From Sweltsa coloradensis (taxonomy: Eukaryota > Arthropoda > Insecta > Plecoptera > Chloroperlidae): a stretch of 64,000 nucleotides of DNA. Made by a program: the position numbers and the translations under genes. Where the stretch lies: NCBI GenBank assembly GCA_024449915.1, contig JAMZAV010002215.1, positions 297,253-361,252 of the forward strand. The letters are read 5' to 3'. The notes beneath the pieces are model-generated. The model did no database searches, was not told the DNA's origin, and saw only the letters and a list, made by a program, of their open reading frames with translations. Shown piece after piece: positions 56,506 to 64,000 of the stretch. Each line of letters begins with the position of its first letter. The first letter of the stretch is position 1.

Positions 56506-57275
56506 TTGGCTGTAATAGTCAAACCTAAATCACACGCCGCACAAGATAGCAAGATAACAAGAGAAGAAGTAAAAAAGGCAGTAAACCCTAGTGAAATGGG
56601 AATAGGAGTGACTAAAGTGAAAGAAATCAGAGATGGGGGAGTGGTGATAGTCTGTGACAGCAGAGAAGGCCTACAGGCTCTTCAAAAAGAGACAACTGTA
56701 AAGCTTGGGAACGACTACGACATTACAAAACCAAATATGAAAAATACGGTTAAGATAATGGCTATTGGGGTTAGCAAAGAGGATGAACTAAGTGAAAATG
56801 AAAACTGGGTAAAGGAAATATGTAAACAAAATGAACTCAACACCATAAGTATAACAACCGAGAAAACTTCTGCATGAAAATTGTACATATCAAGAAAAAC
56901 TACAACAAAAGAACAGTTAATATAATATTTGAAGTGGACAAGGAAACTAAAGAAAACATCAGTGATAGAATTAAAATAGGGTGGAATGTATGTAGGGTTG
57001 TCGAATATGTACATGTGATTAGATGTTTTAAATGCTGCCGATATGGCCACACAGTGACGAACTGTAAAAATGGACTTGCGTGCGGCTACTGCGGTGGTTA
57101 CCATAAATCCCCAGACTGTACAGCAGACTCTGCTAGCTGCATTAACTGCATACAAGCAAATATCAGATATGGTTTCCAATTAAATGAAAACCACGAAGTG
57201 TGGGATAAAGAATGTGAATGCTATAGGCCTAAGCGCATTGAAGAAAAAGTAGCAAAGAGGCAAAGGTTTGGGTGA
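56506..57275 (+). pseudogene. LINE ORF1 (gag-like) remnant with zinc knuckles
   Basis: Two overlapping frames (56506-56877 and 56874-57275, sharing ATGA) make one protein with a frameshift. The first part is charged (REEVKKAVNPSEMGIGVTKV), like the N-terminal RNA-binding domain of Jockey/I/CR1-class ORF1 proteins. The second part carries CX2CX4HX4C (C51, C54, H59, C64 of the second frame), CX2CX3HX4C (C70, C73, H77, C82) and C89-C92...H107...C114. It ends WDKECECYRPKRIEEKVAKR. These knuckles bind nucleic acid during retrotransposition. Codons similar to the start may extend to about 56410, behind a TAA at 56500-56502. No reverse transcriptase follows. A HINE and a LINE-type tail lie downstream. 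Confidence 0.8.
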
Positions 57276-57338
57276 TCTTCTCCGGTGCGGACATCTCTAC
57301 ACACCAGATGGCACAACCATCCTAGATATTAATATTAC

Positions 57339-58102
57339 TAGGAAAACGCTAAGGTCCCGCCGCGTTGATGGATGAGCGTTTTTGTAAGTTTTTAGTTTGC
57401 GTGGGACCACTTTTCCTTTGCAAGTGCTTTGTGAATGCATTGTAGGCGATTGTTGTCGAGTTTCTAATGTTACTTCTTAATTTATAAACCTAAAAAAAAA
57501 ACTCATATCAAAACCTTTATTCTATGGATTCCGACTAACTTTTTCAACTTTTTCTTTCAAAAGGTACTACATCACCATAACCTTAATGTCTATGTGAAAT
57601 ATGAACGTTGTAGCCCCACCCGTTTGGTCAGAATCGGCCCAAATGTCACGAAAATATCGCACTAAAAATCGAAAAAAAAATCGTAAAAGTACGTTTATTT
57701 TATGGGTTCTGGTTACCTTTTTCAACTTTTTTTCACAAGGTACTACATCACCATAACCTTAATGTCCATGTAAAATATGAACTTTGTAGCCCCACCCGTT
57801 TGGTCAGAATCGGCCCAAATGTCACGAAAATATCGCACTAAAAATCGAAAAAAATCGTAAAAGTGCGATATTCATGAGAAATATTTCTTCGATTGTACCC
57901 AAAAACGTGGCACGTCTAAGTTCAGAGATTTCGAAGGTCCCCTTCAATTTTCATCAAGATCGCTCATGCCGTTTGCCCGGAATCGTGCGAACAAACAGAC
58001 AAAAAAACAAACACAAAAAAACAAACAAAAAAACATTGGAGCTAAATTTTTTGAGGGGTCAGTGAAATTGAAGTTTTCGCTTCGCTCGCTACGCTCATCC
58101 AA
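57339..58102 (-). mobile_element. Helentron-like HINE inside LINE debris
   Basis: The 5' TTGGATGAGCGTAGCGAGCG is at 58102 and the 3' CTAG at 57339-57342 with T outside. Interior blocks ACCTTAATGTC and AAATATCGCACTAAAAATCG occur twice (about 57575-57690 and 57745-57860), so an internal unit of about 170 bp is duplicated. Confidence 0.8.
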
Positions 58103-58139
58103 TTAGATATTAGAATTAAAATTAGAATTATTCATTGCA

Positions 58140-58232
58140 CTATCCCTCTTGACAAAGAACTGTGTTATACTGATACCATGTATTGGTCCAATGAATAAAG
58201 TACTTACTTACTTACTAACTTACTTACTATAT
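58140..58232 (+). mobile_element. LINE 3' tail
   Basis: GGTCCAATGAATAAAGTACT followed by (TACT)n-type repeats to about 58230, the tail form of non-LTR elements. It may be the 3' end of the same LINE as 56506-57275, separated by the HINE, but this cannot be shown without a full-length copy. Confidence 0.5.
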
Positions 58233-58795
58233 AATATGTGGAATAAAAAAATAAACAGGTTAAAACCGCTTGAAGAAATTCCACAAAACGCAAATTTTCA
58301 GAAATCTCAGGATCAAAAAGATTTTTTTAAATCGTGGAAATCCCCGTTACAAGATATCATTTTTAAACTGTCGTTTAAGTGTAGTATACTTAAGATTATT
58401 TGGCACAACAATATTTTTGGGGGTAATAGTTAGGGCTGTGCTGATATACGTCTTGAGAGTCAGGTCGGGTAGAGAAAATTCGGTCGTTATAGGTATAATT
58501 AATTTTACCTGTAAATAATCTTACATTATAAATTTCTCTCAATTCATTTTCTATTGTCTAAATTTTGAATTTTCGTTGAATGGCATTTTGTAATATGACA
58601 TGCTATAAATAAAAAATTGTATGGACCGGCACCTCCACCAAAAATATTTCTAACTGGGCCGGCACCTCCATCACCCCAAAAAAATTCACTAACCGAAAAC
58701 CGATTACATTTTTGACTGTTTATCCCCAACTACCCGACCTGACCCGAATTAACGTGTACCCGACCCACCATTAGTAATAGCACCATACCAAAAAC
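58233..58795. other. No recognisable gene
   Basis: Holds two inverted copies of the minisatellite core (CCGGCACCTCCACCA at 58626-58640, CCGGCACCTCCATCA at 58659-58673) and CCCGACC repeats at 58725-58765. Otherwise nothing. Confidence 0.4.
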
Positions 58796-58827
58796 CCTCA
58801 TCCGTCAACGCGACAGTGGTTGTCTAG
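58796..58827 (+). mobile_element. HINE 3'-end remnant
   Basis: CCCTCATCCGTCAACGCGAC...TTGTCTAG|TTT preserves the internal inverted repeat, part of the hairpin and the CTAG-T end. The body is gone. Confidence 0.5.
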
Positions 58828-59079
58828 TTTAGAAAGAGGACGTAAACGACATGATTAGTTATCAACTAACCAACGATATAAGAAAATTGAGATTTTCCAA
58901 AGATGCACGCCTGTTAAATACAGCATAATATAATTATTAAAACAATATCTTATATTGTTTAAGTAAATGTTTGTATTTCAGTTTTATTGACAAAAAACTC
59001 AATGTTTCGAAACTACCTTTGAGTTTAAAAAAAAAGTTATTTATATTTTTTTTAAGAAATTGAAGAAACTAAAGTGTTC

Positions 59080-59087
59080 TTCGGGAA
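59080..59087. promoter_or_regulatory. Possible heat-shock-element half pair
   Basis: TTCGGGAA has the TTC-NN-GAA form of a heat shock element core, followed by an imperfect third unit (TTT). It lies about 160 bp upstream of the TATA box. A match this short could be chance. Confidence 0.2.
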
Positions 59088-59246
59088 AGTTTGAGCACTT
59101 TTTATTTACCCTACAACCGTTTAGTCGAAGTGTGACGACGATGGATAGAGCTTATACCGTCATCAAATGATTGACACACACATAATCTTCCATGACGGCT
59201 CTTCGAACTACTAGTACCGCAGATCAGGAACGCGGGGCGGAGATAG

Positions 59247-59254
59247 TATATAAG
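59247..59254 (+). promoter_or_regulatory. TATA box
   Basis: TATATAAG preceded by a GC box-like GGGGCGGAG (59234-59242). An initiator-like TCATCATTC lies about 30 bases downstream (near 59275). The arrangement fits a focused RNA polymerase II promoter for the exons at 59276-59351 and 60766-60851. Confidence 0.6.
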
Positions 59255-59275
59255 CTGCGTCCAGGACTAGAAGTC

Positions 59276-59351
59276 ATCATTCGCTCTCCTGACCTGCTAC
59301 CAGCAACACCCAGTCTGACGCCAGCCTCTCAGAAGACCACGTGAAAACCAG
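59276..59351 (+). other. Non-coding exon 1 of the plus-strand gene
   Basis: From the predicted start (about 59276) to a consensus donor ACCAG|GTAACA at 59351/59352. It contains no ATG. Length and position after the TATA box fit a short 5' untranslated exon. The intron (59352-60765) carries transposon-like GGGCGTAGCCAGGATTT and G-rich patches. Confidence 0.5.
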
Positions 59352-60772
59352 GTAACACACAAGCCAATATCTAATTTCCAGAGAATTTAAAACATTGACA
59401 TTTTTATTATAACACTTTTATTCATTATACTTTTCAAATACCATCCATGGTTTATCAAATTAACTAAACATTATTCTGAACAGATCGTCCAAATTGTTAC
59501 ATGAGTTATTTTTCACCATGGATATATCTGTTCGTTTGTGTGTACTATAAGACTTAGCCTGTCTGCTATAAATGAACTACGAGGAAAAGACTTACATTTT
59601 TTTATATGTAAAGTATACTAAAAATGTTCATTATCAAAAATTGGTATGATTTTATTTTTTCTGATTTAACCAATCAATTTCGTGTAGTTATTTTCAGTTA
59701 ATTAATTTTGTTATCTTACTTCTCTAATCGCCTCCGTAAATGTAATGAGTTATTTACATAAACAAACTTGGTGTACAAGCTCACGCTTTTATGGTAGATT
59801 CATTTATTATAGTCTCTTTTAAATTCTGCTGGTATCAGCTGTTATACAGGATACACACACAATTAGTTTATGTGTTACTATGGGCGTAGCCAGGATTTTT
59901 ATTCGGTGAGGGGGGGGGGGAAGAGAATTTCGGGGTTCATATTGAGAAATTCGTATAGCTGCCCACGAAACTATAATTTCGGGAAAAGTAAGTATCCTGG
60001 TACAATGGGGGGTCTGAGGCGCATAGCCCCTTAAAAATGTTGATTTCTAACATTGCAAATAGTGACGTTTTACTAGTTTTTAGAGTGCTTTTGTCGATAA
60101 TTTATAAAATTGTGAAGATCCAAATACTGTCAGTTAACAATATCTTGTCATTTCCAAATTTTTAGAACTATACTCAAACAAGCCAGAACTGCCCATTTTA
60201 TGTTGTCCATGGGTGCCGGCAGGATATTTTCCAAGGGAGGGCAAGACGAAACAAGTATAACAACAATATCCCTATTATTTTAGGGGTGGGGAGAAGAGAG
60301 GTGAGCGTACAGCCACGCAAGGCGTTTTTTTCCGTTTGGTGTTAAAATTGGATTTGAATTACAAGAAAAATTTCCGAGTTTATTTTATTATACCTTTTTT
60401 TTAAAAAATAAAGCATTGCAATCAGTGGGGTATCCAGGAATTGACAATTGGCTGGAGAAAATTAGGAGGCCGGCCTTGCAAAAGTAATAGGGGTGTGCAG
60501 TGTGCTGGAGTAAAGTTCCAGTGCTGCCAATAGTCAACACGATAAAAAATTGTTTTCTTTTAATTATGGAAGAAACTTTTACAACTCAAACATCGCATTT
60601 TTGTAAATAGTTTACTGTGTTACAACATTGTAATTGTATTGACAACACAATTATTATAAAATTTCGAAAAGTAAGTGGGTGGACGCGTCCGCCCAGGTAA
60701 CCTTGCTTCAGCATCACATCTCCGTCATACTCTTTATAACACCAGATCGGCATCTTTCTTCACAGATTCATC

Positions 60773-60851
60773 ATGAACCCCAACAAAACAACCGCAGAGG
60801 AAGCGAACCGAACTAACCAGTGCAACCCGACCCACAAGCCTACTGGGCCAG
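60773..60851 (+). CDS. First coding exon of a small hydrophilic protein (partial)
   Basis: Exon 60766-60851 is bounded by a strong acceptor (CATCTTTCTTCACAG) and a donor (CCAG|GTAATG). The ATG lies seven bases in (TTCATCATGAAC). It encodes MNPNKTTAEEANRTNQCNPT and HKPTGP, then splits a Gly codon in phase 1. The peptide is strongly hydrophilic, Asn/Thr/Pro-rich, with a repeated N-P-x motif (NPNK, CNPT). No signal peptide or membrane segment. I do not recognise the family with confidence. The promoter and exon 1 lie 1.4 kb upstream. The next exon was not found before 64000. Reading through the donor runs into a transposon-like CAGTGGCGAATC sequence and stops after about 25 codons. Confidence 0.55.
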
Positions 60852-61904
60852 GTAATGGCCAATGCAGTGGCGAATCTAGCCATAATTCATGGGGGGATTT
60901 ATTTTTCAAGTTTTTAGATAATCATTAGAAAACGTAAACGAACTTGGAATAAGTAGTACTAGCGTATCCAGGGGGGGGGGAGGTGTGGAGGGAGAAAGGT
61001 TTGTAAGCTTGAGCCATGGTAGAGCCCCTTATCGCCGAAGGCAGAAAAATGCAAATTGGCAACTTTCAAGGGCCCAAAAAAGCGACGTGAAAAATCGAAA
61101 ATCAAATAATAGGTGATGGTTCGTAATGGACTGTTATGGGGGGAGGGGCGATCGCTCGACCGCCCCTTAACCCCAACCCCCCTTCTTATTTGCAACGTGC
61201 CACTCCATAAATGTTGTGATCAGAAACTGGGTTTATTAACGTATTCAACGTTTACGGCATCCAATTGTTAACAAACTGATTTACACAGGAAACAATCTAG
61301 GATTTAATAATTGCACGCAAAATATTAAAAAGTTTTTGAACGATTGTCAAAATAAAATACAACAGGATCAAATCGCAAAAACAAATTTCTGATAACATAA
61401 CATTTAAAATGTGAACTTAAATTAATCAATTTTTTTAAAATTCATCATTTTTTAATAAATGTATAAAAACAAATTGAAAAGTATGCAATAAAAATATTAG
61501 AAACACATTTCAAAATATTTTCGAGTTGCCGTGGTGCGCATGAACCAGAGTGAGGGTACCAAAAATAAAAGAATTTGAGACACGTATTATATATTACGTA
61601 TATATTTGAGACGTCATCGAGACAGACAAGAAAATTACACTGCTCAATCAATTGTTGTCCTCCTTTGTAAATCAGTTTTTATAACTGAATAGGATAGACG
61701 TTAAATAAATGAATAAAAAAATAAAAAAATTGTTAGCGGAAATGTATTTTAAATCATATTTTCACAAATAAAAAAAAAATATTGAACTCATACACCGGAA
61801 TGTTCATAGTACTCAATCAAAATACAAAAGTAAATATAAAATTGATTTGAACACGTCACCCTGTTTAAAATTCAAGCTATTTATTCAAGCAATAATTTAG
61901 CCGG
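60852..61904. other. Probable intron; transposon-like patches
   Basis: Contains CAGTGGCGAATCTAGCC (60864) and GCGTATCCAGGGGGGG (60962) of hAT-like look, then AT-rich sequence. No convincing next exon was seen. Confidence 0.35.
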
Positions 61905-62105
61905 AACTTGCTGGTGCTAGGATTTGCTTGATTGCTTGATGTAGCTAGGCTAGTATTTGCTTGAGTTAGCTAGGATCAGCAATAGCTAGATTATGCTTGA
62001 TGTAGCTAGGATCAGCAACAGCTAGGTTATGTTAGTGATTGCTTGATGTAGCTAGGCTAGTATAAGCTGGAATTAGCTAGGATCAGCAATAGCTAGGTTA
62101 TTCTT
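61905..62105. repeat. AGCTAGG-based minisatellite
   Basis: Units of about 50-60 bp built from GCTTGATGTAGCTAGG, CTAGTATTTGCTTG and TAGCTAGGATCAGCAATAGC repeat about four times with rearranged order. Confidence 0.85.
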
Positions 62106-62381
62106 ATAATATTATAAATATATATATTATAAAATATATATATTTAAAAAAAAAAATTTTTAAATACAGCAAATAATTTCGACCAGTACCGGTACGAATA
62201 TTATTTTAGTATTCGTCAGGTTGAAATTTCTCCTTCTGTAATGGGATTAATGGAACATTACAATTATTTAATTTAACAATTAAACCATGATGACGAACGT
62301 TCCTGTAAGAAAGACAAGCATCATTAAATAGCCAGTAGGAAGATTATTACTACATATAAATTTCATGGTATTAAAATCTCG
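62106..62381. other. No recognisable gene
   Basis: AT-rich, including a TATAAATATATA palindrome near 62110-62140. Confidence 0.35.
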
Positions 62382-62468
62382 GAAGTCAGCGAGGCTCGAA
62401 CCTGGTACACCTGGAGAGAGAGTATACACTGTCCTAGTCAATAAACCCAATACACCAAGACACCGTAT
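62382..62468 (-). repeat. tRNA-like SINE head
   Basis: On the minus strand: GGTGTCTTGGTGTATTGGG (A box), then TATACTCTCTCTCCAGG and ACCAGGTTCGAGCCTCGCTG (B box GGTTCGAGCC). Spacing is tRNA-like. It is a different family from the other three. Confidence 0.6.
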
Positions 62469-63204
62469 ACCTGAAGCGCGTCTGTAGTGAATCATGTTGG
62501 GAGATGTAGTTATGTTTTAAATGAGAAATTCAATGCGAAAAGTAGGGTTTCGGATTCCTGGTCATATAACAATATAACGATAGGCCTATAATATAATTAA
62601 TATTAATTATTAATGTACTCCTCGGGGTCGAAATTTCGTCCTTTCGGAAATCCGCCATGCATGGTGATATAAGATATTAATATACTCTTCTGTGTCGAAT
62701 AACCGTTCTTTTAAACGCTGTTAACTGGTCACTAGTACGAGAATATTATGAAAATATGATTACATTATTACTTTGACAACTCTTAAATGGTGAAGATTGG
62801 AACCATATAGGGCGATTGTTAGAATTTTATAGGGATAATTGTTTCGGTCTGCCAAGTGACATTTATCTACCCTTCAGGATCGAATTCTCGTCTGCTAACT
62901 GTCCATTTAAAAGATTATTCTAAAGCCCGTGTTGGCACTTGATTAGCGCTAATGTCTCTGGCCAGTATAGCAGTACGCGGTCTTATCGATAATACGCTGC
63001 TAGTAGTTCACGGTTCTCCCTGACGGTTCCGCTGCCAAAACTCGCCTGGTAGTGTCGACTTAGGCCTAGATGGATTACACTTGGAGTCGATAAAGGTAGT
63101 TGGCGCGTCACGCGGTTAGGCGCGTGGTTTAACAAGGTAACTTGTTTGCTGTGTTTTATTATGATTTCCATTAATATATTAGGTAAATATACATTAAAGC
63201 GGAC
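62469..63204. other. No recognisable gene
   Basis: A loosely repeated TACTC-TC-G-GTCGAA-TTCGTC motif appears near 62613, 62681 and 62865. Two TAGGCCTA octamers (62582, 63061). No gene seen. Confidence 0.35.
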
Positions 63205-63700
63205 GTTAAAAAAAACCTACAAAACCTTTAACGTTTCTATCAATTAATATAAAGGACTTTATACGGAGTTTATATTTAATTGTCATCATCATAAACAAGT
63301 AACCTAGAAATCCTATAAGTTATAACGTTTCTATTTAAAATATAAGGACTTTCACCCGAAATATTAAATATTATTTTTGCCATTCATAAAACAAAAAAAC
63401 AACAAAACCTTTTACGTTTCTATTTAAAATAAAAAGGACTTTCATCCGCAAAGGAGATTTATTAATTTTTTAATGTTTATTATTTATATATTATTATTTG
63501 CATTTATTTGTACAACATTTACCATTCATTACCCAAAAAAAACCTACAAAACCTATTTTTATGTAAAATATGAAGGACTTTCATCTGAAAAGGAGATTTA
63601 TTATACAAAATTATTATTTTGTCATCCTGAACCAAAAAAAACTACAAAACCTTAACGTTTCTATTAAAATATGAAGGATTTTCCCCCGAAAAGGAGTTTC
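63205..63700. repeat. Diverged tandem repeat, about 110 bp x 5
   Basis: CTACAAAACCTTTAACGTTT, CTATTAAAATATGAAGGACT and TTCACCCGAAAAGGAGTTT recur near 63215, 63320, 63402, 63547 and 63640 with AT-rich linkers of varying length. Confidence 0.75.
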
Positions 63701-63771
63701 ATTAATCGTTATTGTTACTATTCTGTGTTTTAATAGAAAAACATAAGAATAGAATATAAAAAAAAAATCGC

Positions 63772-63841
63772 TTTGACGGAGATTTGAAACCATCGACCCT
63801 TCGATTAAAAGGTTAGCCCGCTACCATCCTGCCAACACGGG
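63772..63841 (-). repeat. tRNA-like sequence, SINE or tRNA pseudogene
   Basis: On the minus strand: GTTGGCAGGATGGTAGCGGG, CTAACCTTTTAATCGAAGGG and GTCGATGGTTTCAAATCTCC. TTTTAATC around the anticodon position recalls tRNA-Lys(TTT). The B box has an extra T and no good acceptor stem was found, so a functional tRNA is unlikely. Confidence 0.45.
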
Positions 63842-64000
63842 ACTACCATTCCGGGCCGCCTTGGGTGGTAGCGACCGTGGCCGCTGCAAGCAGTCGGTAA
63901 GGAAGTAACACCGTCCACTGTCATCCATCTAGGCCCTTCCGATACCCCCGAGGCGAGATGCACATCCGCCGCGTGGGCGGAAATTTTAAAAAAAAAGGAA

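Noticed and set aside
56715..57179. 154-residue minus-strand frame
   Set aside because: Antisense shadow of the LINE ORF1 remnant. The plus strand carries the zinc-knuckle pattern.
63772..63841. Functional tRNA-Lys gene
   Set aside because: The B box has an extra base and no complementary acceptor stem was found, so it is listed only as a tRNA-like repeat.

Overview
The window looks like AT-rich, gene-poor DNA from a marine invertebrate nuclear genome. It has no operons, long simple-sequence tracts, several families of tRNA-derived SINEs, non-LTR retrotransposon (LINE) remnants and many non-coding DNA transposons. The octamer TAGGCCTA is strikingly frequent. From memory this is also a habit of sea urchin and related deuterostome sequence, so a deuterostome source is a reasonable guess but unproven. 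No complete, intact protein-coding gene lies inside the window. Most open frames are short, AT-driven or sit in repeats.

Layout. 0-11 kb: tRNA-type SINEs, a 50-bp minisatellite, a hAT-type element with an 8-bp target duplication (5569-6455), a small TA-flanked MITE (7838-8053) and the first Helentron-like (HINE) copies. 12.1-20.2 kb: a four-layer nest. A 3.4-kb-class terminal-inverted-repeat element was split by a LINE. That LINE was split by a second copy of the same element. Each copy of the element also carries its own small LINE insertion. 20.2-34 kb: a 176-bp-arm palindrome, HINE copies, a hAT-type MITE with 8-bp target duplication, an 85-bp GC-rich array, a 223-bp satellite with a CRE-like TGACGTCA in every unit, and a possible signal-peptide exon on the minus strand near 25.9 kb. 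34-42 kb: more MITEs, an array of tandem tRNA-like SINE heads, and a homopolymer-rich stretch that may be poor consensus. 42.5-51.4 kb: six co-oriented HINE copies of one body type plus one of a second type, surrounding a decayed ankyrin-repeat gene whose last residues form a CaaX box. 51.5-55.3 kb: a Foldback-like element with mirrored tandem-unit arms, then a near-complete palindrome and a TTAA-flanked MITE. 56-64 kb: a LINE ORF1 remnant with three zinc knuckles, then the best host-gene candidate: a TATA promoter, non-coding exon 1 and a first coding exon starting MNPNKTTAEE, whose remainder is not found here.

How the parts work together: nothing indicates a pathway. The story is one of mobile elements. 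The most interesting comparative signal is that the two copies of the nested element differ by clean gains or losses of GGCCTA next to TA. This suggests that the TAGGCCTA octamer itself turns over as a unit. HINE copies share a 3' hairpin plus CTAG-T end, while their bodies fall into at least two unrelated types.
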